Positions 45,692-52,908 of a stretch of 64,000 nt of DNA are shown here, piece by piece. The notes under the pieces are model-generated. The model was not told the DNA's origin and searched no databases. It saw nothing but the letters and a program-made list of their open reading frames with translations. Each line of letters starts with the position of its first letter. Position 1 is the first letter of the stretch. Source of the stretch: Neorhizobium populisoli (lineage in GTDB: Bacteria > Pseudomonadota > Alphaproteobacteria > Rhizobiales > Rhizobiaceae); the NCBI RefSeq assembly GCF_019430945.1, contig NZ_JAHYCB010000005.1, positions 496,001-560,000 on the forward strand. The letters run 5' to 3'. A program made the translations under genes and the position numbers.

Positions 45692-46165
45692 TCAGAACGT
45701 CTTGGCAATCGCCTCGAGCTGATCGGCAACGATGCCCCAGCCCGCTTCGAAACCCATTTCCTGATGGGCCTTCATGTCCTCTTCCTTCCAATGCAGCGCG
45801 GTGGCGATGTATTTGGTGCGGCCGTTGCCGAGGTCTTCGAATTCGATGATGCCCGTGAAGAACGGCTTCTCCGCCGGCACCCAGCCAGCCGCCTTGTAGG
45901 CATCGGTAAAGACGATCTTCCGGTTCGGCACGATTTCCAGATAGACGCCATGGTTCGGCATCTTCTCGCCGTTCGGACCTTCCATCAGGATATAACTTTC
46001 GCCGCCCGGGCGCAGGTCGGAGCGCGCCTCGGTCACCGTCCAGGGCTTCGGGCAGAACCATTCCCCGAACCGTTCCGGCGTTGTCCAGGCCTTGAACAGC
46101 TTGTCGGCCGGCGCATCCATCTCCCGAACCAGCTGCAATGCATAAGCGGCGGTATTGGCGGTCAT
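45692..46165 (-). CDS. SRPBCC (AHSA1-like) domain protein
   Basis: The 157-residue helix-grip protein reads LQLVREMDAPADKLFKAWTTPERFGEWFCPKPWTVTEAR, GGESYILMEGPNGEKMPNHGVYLEIVPNRKIVFTDAY and ends with a long helix KAHQEMGFEAGWGIVADQLEAIAKTF. This is a common AHSA1/YndB-type ligand-binding fold. GGGAGA precedes the ATG. Genes of this type often accompany DGPF/ECF42 clusters. This one lies 2.3 kb from that cluster and does not have the shared promoter motif found there. Confidence 0.88.
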   Translation of the reverse strand: MTANTAAYALQLVREMDAPADKLFKAWTTPERFGEWFCPKPWTVTEARSDLRPGGESYILMEGPNGEKMPNHGVYLEIVPNRKIVFTDAYKAAGWVPAEKPFFTGIIEFEDLGNGRTKYIATALHWKEEDMKAHQEMGFEAGWGIVADQLEAIAKTF

Positions 46166-46331
46166 TTTCGTCTCCCTTTGGTTTTGACAAACATCTCACC
46201 CGATGTTGAACCTAGGACGCAAGAGGGAAACCGGAACCGACACGGCGCACGGAATTTTTTCGAAATTCAGTCGAAAATTCTGAAACCGTGGCTGGATACG
46301 TCAGCCTGAGTAAAGCGAACAAGGAGAGCCG

Positions 46332-46631
46332 ATGCAGACTTTCAGCTTCGAGGCGGACGTCATCCACTGGCGCGGCCCCTCACCTTATTTCTTCGCGCCA
46401 TTGCCGCGGGAAATAGCGGAAGAGATCCGGCGACTGTCGAAGCTTCTGAGTTATGGCTGGGGGATGATCCCGGTCGATGTAATGATCGGCGGAATGGAGT
46501 TCTATACGGCGCTCTATGCGAAGGATGAGACGTATTACTTGCCGCTGAAGGATGCCGTGCGGAAGAAGACGGGGATTACGGCGGGTGACAGGATATCGGT
46601 GGAGATGACGATGCGGGAGCCGAAGCGGTAG
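46332..46631 (+). CDS. DUF1905 family protein
   Basis: The 99-residue protein starts QTFSFEADVIHWRGPSPYFFAPLP and contains GWGMIPVDVMIGGMEFYTALYAKDETYYLPLKDAVRKKTGI, ending GDRISVEM. This is the compact beta-barrel DUF1905 pattern, of unknown function. AAGGAGAG precedes the ATG. A RIME-like repeat follows ten bases after the stop. Confidence 0.88.
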   Translation: MQTFSFEADVIHWRGPSPYFFAPLPREIAEEIRRLSKLLSYGWGMIPVDVMIGGMEFYTALYAKDETYYLPLKDAVRKKTGITAGDRISVEMTMREPKR

Positions 46632-46641
46632 CGCCGAATCC

Positions 46642-46774
46642 ATCTCTCCCCCTTGCGGGGAGAGATGCCCGACGGGGCATAGTGGGGGTGGTTCAGCAAA
46701 TGCTACCGTCGGGTATGTGGCACCACCCCATCTGTCAGCTCCGCTGGCATCTTCCCCGCAAGGGGGAAGAAAGG
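46642..46774. repeat. RIME-like palindromic mosaic element, copy 2
   Basis: Left half: ATCTCTCCCCCTTGCGGGG, then GCCCGACGGGGC and GTGGGGGTGG. Right half, read on the other strand: CTTCCCCCTTGCGGGGAAG, GCCAGCGGAGCTGAC, GATGGGGTGGTGCCACATA. The right half is nearly the same as the left half of copy 1, showing that the halves are interchangeable modules. It lies between the convergent DUF1905 and ECF sigma genes. Confidence 0.85.
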
Positions 46775-46799
46775 TGGTTGCCGCACCGTCGTCCGAGCC

Positions 46800-48053
46800 T
46801 CAACCCACCGGCACTCCCACCTCACCCAGCTTATCAATCTGCTGCCGGATATGCGCACATTCCGCGGGCGAATTGGCCAGCGCGATTGCCCGGTCGAACG
46901 CCTCGCGCGCCTCGGCTTTCCGCCCGGACTGCATCAGCAGCCCGCCCTTCACGCCATGGAAATAGAAATAACTCCCGAGCGCATCGGCGAGCGGCACCAG
47001 CATATCCAGCGCTGCGTCCGGCCCGCGCAGTTTTGAGACCGCCACCGCCTTGTTGAGGCTGACGACCGGCGACGGATGTAAACGCTCCAGCAGACTATAG
47101 AGCAGCGTGATTTCCGCCCAATCGGTATCTTCCGGCTTTGCGGCGCGAGCGTGCAAGGCCGAGATCGCCGCCTGCACCTGATAGGAGCCCGGCTTGCGAT
47201 GGCGGATCGCCTTGTCGAGCAACGCCAGAGCCTCATTGATCTGCCGGCGGTCCCAGAGCAAGCGGTTCTGGTCTTCCAGAAGCACGATCTGCCCCTGCCC
47301 GTCGAAGCGCGCATGCGCCCGGGAATGCTGCAACAGCATCAGCGCCAAGAGGCCCATGATCTCCGGTTCGCCTGGAAAAATGCGCAGGAGAAGCCGTGCC
47401 AGCCGGATCGCTTCGTCGCAGAAGGCGGCGCTGTCCTTGTTGGTAATGCCGGCCGAATAACCCTCGTTGAAAACGAGATAGATCATCGACGAGACGATGC
47501 CGAGCCGTTCGGCTCGTTCCTCCGCGCCCGGCGTCTCGAACGGCACCCCGGCTTTGGCGACGCGCGCCTTGGCGCGGGTAATGCGCTGCTCCATGGCGCT
47601 TTCGCCGACCAGAAACGCCCGCGCGATCTGCGGCACTGTCAGCCCGGAAACGATCCTGAGCGCCAGCGCGATCTGCTGGGTGTTCGGCAGGTCCGGATGG
47701 CAGCAGATAAACATCAGCCGCAGGATGTCGTCGCGGTAATTGGAATTGTCGAGCCGGTCGGCGATATCGTCTTCAGCATCGGATAGATCGGAAAAGGCCT
47801 CCTCTTCCGGCAGCGGATCGTTCTTCGAGCGCTTGCGGACCTGGTCGATGCCGCTATTGCGGCCGACGAAGATCAGCCAGGCGGTCGGATCACGCGGCGG
47901 TCCCTTGTCGGGCCAGGTGCGGATCGCCCGCAGGCATGCTTCCTGGAAAGCCTCTTCTGCGATGTCGAGATCGCGGAAGTAACGCAGCAACGCGCCAAGC
48001 GCCTGCGGCCGGGCCGCCGTCAGCGCAAGTTCGATCCAGGCGATATCTGTCAT
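46800..48053 (-). CDS. ECF42-type RNA polymerase sigma factor with C-terminal TPR-like extension
   Basis: The 417-residue protein has sigma region 2 (about 15-80, with RYFRDLDIAEEAFQEACLRAIRTWPDKGPPRDPTAWL), region 4 (about 120-175, with LALRIVSGLTVPQIARAFLVGESAMEQRITRAKARV) and a 240-residue C-terminal extension with tetratricopeptide-like helices and the DUF6596 pattern. There is no anti-sigma gene. This architecture and a coupled DGPF-domain gene (4-bp ATGA overlap) define the ECF42 group, in which the extension takes over regulation. A motif upstream of the operon recurs before the VOC gene and may be its own promoter. Confidence 0.92.
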   Translation of the reverse strand: MTDIAWIELALTAARPQALGALLRYFRDLDIAEEAFQEACLRAIRTWPDKGPPRDPTAWLIFVGRNSGIDQVRKRSKNDPLPEEEAFSDLSDAEDDIADRLDNSNYRDDILRLMFICCHPDLPNTQQIALALRIVSGLTVPQIARAFLVGESAMEQRITRAKARVAKAGVPFETPGAEERAERLGIVSSMIYLVFNEGYSAGITNKDSAAFCDEAIRLARLLLRIFPGEPEIMGLLALMLLQHSRAHARFDGQGQIVLLEDQNRLLWDRRQINEALALLDKAIRHRKPGSYQVQAAISALHARAAKPEDTDWAEITLLYSLLERLHPSPVVSLNKAVAVSKLRGPDAALDMLVPLADALGSYFYFHGVKGGLLMQSGRKAEAREAFDRAIALANSPAECAHIRQQIDKLGEVGVPVG

Positions 48054-48439
48054 GTCTTGCTCTCGCTATTCTTCATGTCACCGGGATGGAAAACGTAGAA
48101 GGGGCGGATTTCATAGGAACTCGAACCGGGATTGACGGCCGAAAGCTCCTTGGAAAAGGTCACGGCCTCGTCCAGCGTGTCGAATTCGGCCGTATAGAAA
48201 CCGAGCAGCACTTCCTTCGTTTCCGCAAACGGCCCGTCGATGACGAGCGCTTCGTCCTTGCCCTTGCGCACGGTAGTGGCCGCCGTCGTCGGCATCAGCC
48301 GCCCGACGGGGCCGAGCTTGCCGGCTTTCGCATAAGGCGCCTGAACCTCGAGCAGCTTCGCCATGACGGCGTCTTCCTCGTCCTTGGACCAGGCGAAGAC
48401 GGTCTCCTCGTGGGCGTAGCAAAGGATGGCATACAGCAT
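48050..48439 (-). CDS. DGPF-domain (YciI-like) protein, partner of the ECF sigma factor
   Basis: The 129-residue protein starts MLYAILCYAHEETVFAWSKDEEDAVM and carries the DGPF motif as IDGPFAETKEVLLGFYTAEFDTLDEAV. It has the ferredoxin-like fold of YCII-related proteins. ATG 48439 has GGGAGAG upstream; the open frame extends far upstream in a shadow frame. It overlaps the sigma gene by 4 bp. In ECF42 systems DGPF genes are usual companions and targets. The operon promoter motif is 24 to 52 bases upstream of its start. Confidence 0.92.
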   Translation of the reverse strand: MLYAILCYAHEETVFAWSKDEEDAVMAKLLEVQAPYAKAGKLGPVGRLMPTTAATTVRKGKDEALVIDGPFAETKEVLLGFYTAEFDTLDEAVTFSKELSAVNPGSSSYEIRPFYVFHPGDMKNSESKT

Positions 48440-48462
48440 GTTTCTCTCCCTCTCACATGAAT

Positions 48463-48491
48463 GACGAAGGAGTAGCCGCTCAGCCGACAGG
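48463..48491 (-). promoter_or_regulatory. Candidate ECF42 promoter of the yciI-sigma operon
   Basis: On the minus strand: CCTGTCGGCT, 9 bases, CTCCTTCGTC. Exactly the same 10+9+10 arrangement, with all 20 specified bases identical, lies at 51719-51747 upstream of the VOC gene. The TGTCGG-like -35 and CGTC-like -10 fit ECF-type promoters. Spacing to the ATG leaves a leader of about 15-20 bases. Confidence 0.8.
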
Positions 48492-48516
48492 TCGCAGCAA
48501 CTTTTTTCGGGATTGC

Positions 48517-49398
48517 TTATCGACGCCCGGAGGGGCTGGTGCCGAAAGTCTCGCGGAAGCGGCGCGAAAAATGCGACCGCGAGGCATAACCGGCGGCTTC
48601 CGCCGCAGCGATGGCCGATGCGCCGGATGCGATGGCGTTCTGCCCGGCTTTCAGCCGCTCGCGGCGGAGCACCGCCCGGAACGATGTCCCCTCGGACGAC
48701 AGCCGCCGTCTCAGAGTCGAAGCCCCGATGCCAAGCTCTGCCGCCACCTCGGCAACGCTCCAGGCCTCCGAGGGCGCCGTAGCGATCAGCCAGGCGATCT
48801 CTTCCGAGAGGCTTTGGCGGAAAAGCGGCCGGGCTTCCGGCAGGGGCCGGAGCAGCGCCAGCACTTCCGTCATCCGTAACCGCTTGATGGTTTCGGAAAC
48901 GGCGCCATCGGCAATCGTCGCAGCCGCATGGCAGAGCGCCTCGACCAGATCCTCTCCGAGCGGCAGGCCGAAACAGCCGGTCGCCCCGCCTTCCAGCCGC
49001 TCGGCGGTCGAGAGCGGTGCAATCCCTTCCGGCAGGCCGGCCACGTCGAGGCGCAGCGCCACGTAATATCCTGTCGCTTCGTCGGGCGCGTTCACCGCAT
49101 CCAGCGCCACCCCCGCAGGCAGCACGAAGACGGATCCCGGCCCGAAGGCCTGCATGCGGTCGCCAAGCCAGACTTCCTTCTGGCCATAGACCACGATGCC
49201 GACCATCGGATGTTCGAGCTCGAGCGCCTTCACCTTCTCCCGATCGAAGCAGCAATAGATGAAGATCTGCTCGGCATATTCGTTCATGCCGGGCTTCAGC
49301 TTGCCGGCCACCATCGGCCGCAGCCGGTCGAGCAGGCGGCGGGAAAGATCGGGAAGGCGTTCTCTGAGGACAAGGTTCATGGGGACACTATAGCGCAT
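48517..49398 (-). CDS. AraC-family transcriptional regulator
   Basis: The 293-residue protein has a cupin-like N-terminal domain (about 40-150, with EHPMVGIVVYGQKEVWLGDRMQAFGPGSVFVLPAG) and a C-terminal AraC helix-turn-helix pair (about 195-290, with SVAEVAAELGIGASTLRRRLSSEGTSFRAVLR and AAGYASRSHFSRRFRETFGTSP). It lies upstream of the yciI-sigma operon on the same strand, but 77 bp separate them and the operon has its own promoter motif. It is divergent from the MBL gene. The start lacks a clear ribosome binding site. Confidence 0.88.
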   Translation of the reverse strand: MRYSVPMNLVLRERLPDLSRRLLDRLRPMVAGKLKPGMNEYAEQIFIYCCFDREKVKALELEHPMVGIVVYGQKEVWLGDRMQAFGPGSVFVLPAGVALDAVNAPDEATGYYVALRLDVAGLPEGIAPLSTAERLEGGATGCFGLPLGEDLVEALCHAAATIADGAVSETIKRLRMTEVLALLRPLPEARPLFRQSLSEEIAWLIATAPSEAWSVAEVAAELGIGASTLRRRLSSEGTSFRAVLRRERLKAGQNAIASGASAIAAAEAAGYASRSHFSRRFRETFGTSPSGRR

Positions 49399-49515
49399 GA
49401 TGATGAGCGAAAAATATCCCCGCTGAGCGTTTCGGGCTCAAGTCGGCAGAAATCCGGCACGGAGAGGCATATGATACAGGGCAGAAAGCGACGGCTTCAA
49501 CAAAGGACCCCTTCC

Positions 49516-50355
49516 ATGAAGACTTTCGCTTCGCTCATCACCACCGCCGCGGCATTGCTGGCACTCTCCGCTCCTGCCAAGGCGGCTCCAGATCTCGAAC
49601 TCTGGCGGCTCGATTGCGGCACCGTGCAGGTCAAGGACATGTCGATCTTCTCCGACACCTTCGCCTATGCCGGTGAGCACGGCACGCTCACCGACAGCTG
49701 CTACGTCATCCGTCACGACAGCGATTACCTGCTGTGGGATACCGGCCTGCCGGCCGCCCTCGTCGGCCAGAAACCCGACCTCAGCCAACCGCTCGCCGTG
49801 GCGCTGGACGCCGACATCCCGAGCCAGCTTGCCAAGATCGGCATCAAGCCGGAGCAGATTGCCACGATCGGCATCAGCCACAACCATTTCGACCATCTGG
49901 GCCAGGCCGCGACCTTCCCGAGAGCAAAGCTGATGATCGGTGCCGCCGACTGGGAGACGTTCAAGAAGAAGCCGCTGCCCTTCGGCGTCGATGCGACGCT
50001 CGTCAAGCACTGGCTGGACGGCAAGGGCAAGGTCGATCCCGTTTCCGGCGACCGGGACGTCTTCGGCGACGGTTCCGTCATGATGCTCGCCATGCCGGGT
50101 CACACGGAAGGCGAGACGGCCCTCCTCGTCAAGCTGCTGCAGAAAGGCCCGATCCTGCTCTCCGGTGACGTCGTGCATTTCGAAAAGCAGATCGACAATC
50201 GCGGTGTGCCCGGCTTCAACGCCGACCGCGCCGAAACGCTTGCCTCGATGGAACGCCTGACAAAGATCGCCGACGGCCTGAAAGCGACGCTGGTCATCCA
50301 GCACGACCCGAGCCACGTTTCTCGCCTGCCGGCATTTCCGGCCAGCGCGAAGTAG
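49516..50355 (+). CDS. Secreted MBL-fold hydrolase, AHL-lactonase-like
   Basis: The 279-residue precursor has a signal peptide (about 1-24, ending AKA). A metallo-beta-lactamase fold follows, with the zinc motif SHNHFDHLG, the second-ligand regions GHTEGE and LSGDVVHFEKQ, and the final His in VIQHDPSHV. Pattern and length resemble the N-acyl-homoserine-lactone lactonase family, with export to the periplasm. Actual quorum quenching is inference; a general lactonase is equally possible. AAGGA lies 8 bp before the ATG. A long frame continuing upstream from 48928 is a shadow of the AraC gene. Confidence 0.82.
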   Translation: MKTFASLITTAAALLALSAPAKAAPDLELWRLDCGTVQVKDMSIFSDTFAYAGEHGTLTDSCYVIRHDSDYLLWDTGLPAALVGQKPDLSQPLAVALDADIPSQLAKIGIKPEQIATIGISHNHFDHLGQAATFPRAKLMIGAADWETFKKKPLPFGVDATLVKHWLDGKGKVDPVSGDRDVFGDGSVMMLAMPGHTEGETALLVKLLQKGPILLSGDVVHFEKQIDNRGVPGFNADRAETLASMERLTKIADGLKATLVIQHDPSHVSRLPAFPASAK

Positions 50356-50394
50356 GCGATAGCGCGCGGTCTGAAACACAGCGTCCATGAAACG

Positions 50395-50472
50395 CCACTG
50401 GCGCATCTCGCGCCGGTGGATATATTCCGCGGGAAGCCGTCCCACTGGCTCACTCCCGCACCCGAGGAATAT
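50395..50472 (+). promoter_or_regulatory. Structured leader of the GST gene, ribosome binding site in a hairpin
   Basis: Hairpin 1: CCACTGGCGC / GCGCCGGTGG (50395-50419, one G-T pair). Hairpin 2: ATATTCC-GCGGGA at 50422-50434 pairs with TCCCGC (50454-50459) and GGAATAT (50466-50472), with AGCC/GGCT inside. The GAGGAA ribosome binding site (50464-50469) is partly inside hairpin 2. Hairpin 1 may instead end the MBL transcript. Confidence 0.45.
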
Positions 50473-50476
50473 CCGC

Positions 50477-51184
50477 ATGGCCGACCTTTCCGCCTTCCCC
50501 ATCACCTCCAAATGGCCCGCCAAGGACCCGAGCGTACTGCAGCTTTATTCGACGCCGACGCCGAACGGCGTGAAAGTTTCGATCATGCTGGAGGAGATCG
50601 GCCTGCCCTACGAGCCGCACTTCATCAATATCGGCGAGAACGAAACCTGGGGGCCGGAATATCTGGCGCTGAACCCGAACGGCAAGATTCCGGCGATCAT
50701 CGATCCGAATGGCCCGGACGGTAAGCCGCTCGGCCTGTTCGAGTCGGGCGCCATCCTGATCTACCTCGCCGAAAAGACCGGCAAGCTGCTGCCTTCGGAT
50801 GCCGCCAAGCGCTACGAGACGATCCAGTGGGTCTTCTTCCAGATGGCGGGTCTCGGCCCGATGTTCGGCCAGCTCGGTTTCTTCCACAAGTTCGCCGGCA
50901 AGGATATCGAGGACAAGCGTCCGCGTGACCGTTACGCCAAGGAATCCCATCGCATCATCCGCGTGCTTGAAACCCGGCTTGAAGGCCGCGACTGGATCAT
51001 GGGCGACGATTATACGATCGCCGACATTTCCATGCTCGGCTGGGTGCGCAACCTTGTCGGCTTCTACGGCGCCGGTGAATTCGTCGAATACGACCAGCTG
51101 AAGAACGTGCCGTTATGGCTGGAACGCGGCCTCGCCCGCCCGGCCGTTGCCCGCGGCCTGGACATCCCCAAACGTCCGGCCTGA
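50477..51184 (+). CDS. Glutathione S-transferase, Nu-class (YfcG/YghU-like)
   Basis: The 235-residue protein has a thioredoxin-like N-terminal domain (LQLYSTPTPNGVKVSIMLEEIGLPYE, NPNGKIPAIIDPNGPDGKPLGLFESGAILIYLAEKTG) and a helical C-terminal domain (MGDDYTIADISMLGWVRNL). The T-P-N-G motif in place of a catalytic Ser/Cys is typical of the YfcG/YghU group, which has disulfide-bond reductase activity with glutathione. ATG 50477 follows a GAGGAA box; the open frame begins 90 bases earlier. The leader is strongly structured. Confidence 0.92.
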   Translation: MADLSAFPITSKWPAKDPSVLQLYSTPTPNGVKVSIMLEEIGLPYEPHFINIGENETWGPEYLALNPNGKIPAIIDPNGPDGKPLGLFESGAILIYLAEKTGKLLPSDAAKRYETIQWVFFQMAGLGPMFGQLGFFHKFAGKDIEDKRPRDRYAKESHRIIRVLETRLEGRDWIMGDDYTIADISMLGWVRNLVGFYGAGEFVEYDQLKNVPLWLERGLARPAVARGLDIPKRPA

Positions 51185-51205
51185 AACTCTAAAAACGCCT
51201 GACAA

Positions 51206-51234
51206 TATCACGGCGTCACGCTATCTCCTTGTGC
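51206..51234 (+). promoter_or_regulatory. Degenerate ECF42-type promoter candidate before the GFA gene
   Basis: At the same 10+9+10 spacing as the two perfect motifs, TATCACGGCG and CTCCTTGTGC match 12 of 20 specified bases (5/10 at -35 including the CGGC core, 7/10 at -10). Plausible only because it lies in the same gene cluster. Confidence 0.35.
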
Positions 51235-51250
51235 GTCACAAGGAGATAGC
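51220..51250 (+). promoter_or_regulatory. Perfect 14-bp palindrome covering the GFA ribosome binding site
   Basis: GCTATCTCCTTGTG, loop CGT, CACAAGGAGATAGC. The right arm contains the AAGGAG ribosome binding site and ends one base before the ATG. In a read-through mRNA the site would be fully sequestered. It could also be a DNA operator. Confidence 0.7.
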
Positions 51251-51251
51251 C

Positions 51252-51704
51252 ATGCCGAAACCTTCCCTCCCGCTCGAAGGAACCTGCCGTTGCGGTCAGG
51301 TTCGCCTGAAGATCAGCGCCCAGCCGCTTTTCACCGCCGCCTGCCATTGCCGCGGCTGTCAGAAGATGAGCGGCAGCGCCTTTTCCTGCACGGCTGCCGT
51401 CCCGGCCGCCGGTTTCGAGGTTATCCAGGGTGAACCGGTGATCGGTGGCGTGCACGGTGCCGAAATCCAGCACTACCATTGCCCGAATTGCAAAAGCTGG
51501 ATGTTCACGCGGCCGGTCGGTATGGATTTCGTCAATGTGCGCCCGACCATGCTCGAAGACTATTCCTGGTTCGCCCCGTTCGTCGAAACCTACACGTCCA
51601 CTAAATTTCCCTGGGCCGAAACGGGTGCCGCTCACAGCTTCCCGGAATTTCCGCCGATGGAGAGTTTCGGACCGCTGCTGCAGGAATTTGCCGAGCGCGG
51701 CTGA
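51252..51704 (+). CDS. GFA-family zinc protein
   Basis: The 150-residue protein has the GFA/CENP-V zinc pattern: EGTCRCGQVRLKI (about 9-21), AACHCRGCQKMSGSAF (about 30-45) and YHCPNCKSWMFTRP (about 75-88). A C-terminal extension with FAPFVETYTSTKFPWAETGAAHSFPEFP distinguishes it from the other GFA protein in this window (24721). AAGGAG lies 6 bp before the ATG, inside a 14-bp palindrome. It lies between the GST and VOC genes, in the cluster with the ECF42-type motifs. Confidence 0.87.
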   Translation: MPKPSLPLEGTCRCGQVRLKISAQPLFTAACHCRGCQKMSGSAFSCTAAVPAAGFEVIQGEPVIGGVHGAEIQHYHCPNCKSWMFTRPVGMDFVNVRPTMLEDYSWFAPFVETYTSTKFPWAETGAAHSFPEFPPMESFGPLLQEFAERG

Positions 51705-51718
51705 TTTTTTAGATAACG

Positions 51719-51747
51719 CCTGTCGGCTCCGCCAGTTCTCCTTCGTC
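51719..51747 (+). promoter_or_regulatory. Candidate ECF42 promoter of the VOC gene
   Basis: CCTGTCGGCT, 9 bases, CTCCTTCGTC, identical at all 20 specified bases and in spacing to the motif before the yciI-sigma operon (48463-48491, minus strand). The -10 part ends 47 bases before the VOC ATG. The leader downstream contains a small stem CGGTTC/GAACCG. Confidence 0.8.
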
Positions 51748-51794
51748 CTCGGTTCGGCTCCAACGGAACCGACAACCACGAAGGAGGAATTTTC

Positions 51795-52223
51795 ATGGAT
51801 ACGACTGCTCAGGCGAGCGAAACCAAGGCACCGTCCCCGGTTCTCGGCGGGATCGTGCCATACCTGCAGGTCGATGGCGCGATAAAGGCTGCCGAACTCT
51901 ACCAGAAGGCCCTAGGCGCCAGCCTGGAAGACTTTCACCCCGTCGATGAAAAGGGGCGCACGATGCATGTGCACCTCTACATCAACGGCGGCTCGGTCAT
52001 GCTGAACGATCCCTATCCGGATTATGGTCACCCTTACGAGGCGCCGGCCGGTTTCACCGTGCTTCTGCCGGTAGTCGATATCGACATGTGGTGGAAACGC
52101 GCCATCAATGCCGGCATGACCGTGGTCATGGATCTGCAGGTGATGTTCTGGGGCGACCGTTATGGCCAGCTGCGCGATCCGTTCGGGGTCATGTGGTCGA
52201 TGAACGAGCCGGTAAAAAGCTAA
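51795..52223 (+). CDS. VOC-superfamily (glyoxalase/PhnB-like) protein
   Basis: The 142-residue protein has paired beta-alpha-beta-beta-beta modules of the vicinal-oxygen-chelate fold: IVPYLQVDGAIKAAELYQKALGASLEDFHPVDEKGRTMHVHLYINGGSVMLNDPYPDYG and FTVLLPVVDIDMWWKRAINAGMTVVMDLQVMFWGDRYGQLRDPFGVMWSM. PhnB-like members are not true glyoxalases and their substrate is unknown. GAAGGAGG precedes the ATG. The upstream promoter motif is the same as that of the ECF sigma operon, so it is probably in that regulon. Confidence 0.92.
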   Translation: MDTTAQASETKAPSPVLGGIVPYLQVDGAIKAAELYQKALGASLEDFHPVDEKGRTMHVHLYINGGSVMLNDPYPDYGHPYEAPAGFTVLLPVVDIDMWWKRAINAGMTVVMDLQVMFWGDRYGQLRDPFGVMWSMNEPVKS

Positions 52224-52349
52224 GGCCTATAACCCCATCGTGACTATCCGTGTCCAGGTTGCCGGCCGGCATTAACCGGTCGGTTACCCTGCGTAAGGCC
52301 AATGAAGACCGTCCGGCCATGACCGCCCGACGAAAACTGCGGCTGATCG

Positions 52350-52901
52350 ATGAAGACCATTACCATTCTTGCCACCGCGCTTCTGGCGCTTTCCCTGCCC
52401 TTATCGTCGGCCGTGGCGCAGGGAGATGGAGAGAAACCCACTTTCAGCGCCGGCTGGAAGAAGGGGCGCGAAACCGGTTTTCCCATACCCCGATTCGTTT
52501 CGCTGCGATCCGAAAAGGCCAACATGCGCGTCGGCCCCTCGACCGACTACCCGACGAAATGGGTCTACTCCGTCCGGGGCCTGCCGCTGGAAATCACCGA
52601 GGAATATGGAAACTGGCGGCGCGTGCGGGATCAGGAGGGCGTTACCGGCTGGATGCTGGCGCCGCTTCTCTCCAGTCGCCGGACGGCGGTTGTCGGACCC
52701 TGGCTGACATCGCCTGTGGCACTCCATGCATCCGCCTCGGCAAAAGCCAGAACCGTCGCAACACTTTCTGCCCGCGTGCGGCTGGAGATCGCTCATTGCG
52801 ACGGTAAATGGTGCAGGGTGACCCTTACCGAGCGCCGCATCAGCGGCTTTGTCGAACAAAGCGCGCTCTGGGGTGTCTATCCCGGCGAGACCGTCGAGTA
52901 A
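52350..52901 (+). CDS. Exported SH3-domain protein
   Basis: The 183-residue precursor has a signal peptide (about 1-23, ending AVA). Two bacterial SH3-like modules follow, one at about 50-110 (FVSLRSEKANMRVGPSTDYPTKWVY, WRRVRDQEGVTGWMLAPLL) and one at about 115-175 (LHASASAKARTVATLSARVRLEIAHCDGKWCRVTL). This COG3807-type protein probably binds peptidoglycan or a periplasmic partner. There is no clear ribosome binding site. It converges on the DD-carboxypeptidase gene with a gap of seven bases. Confidence 0.82.
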   Translation: MKTITILATALLALSLPLSSAVAQGDGEKPTFSAGWKKGRETGFPIPRFVSLRSEKANMRVGPSTDYPTKWVYSVRGLPLEITEEYGNWRRVRDQEGVTGWMLAPLLSSRRTAVVGPWLTSPVALHASASAKARTVATLSARVRLEIAHCDGKWCRVTLTERRISGFVEQSALWGVYPGETVE

Positions 52902-52908
52902 CGAAAGC

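Noticed and set aside
48928-49515. A long in-frame N-terminal extension of the MBL gene
   Set aside because: It runs antisense through the AraC gene; the ATG at 49516 has a ribosome binding site and begins a signal peptide.
51736-51789. The VOC leader hairpin as a classical riboswitch or thermometer
   Set aside because: Its left outer arm coincides with the proposed -10 element, so a transcript from that promoter would not contain it. It is kept only as a read-through effect.
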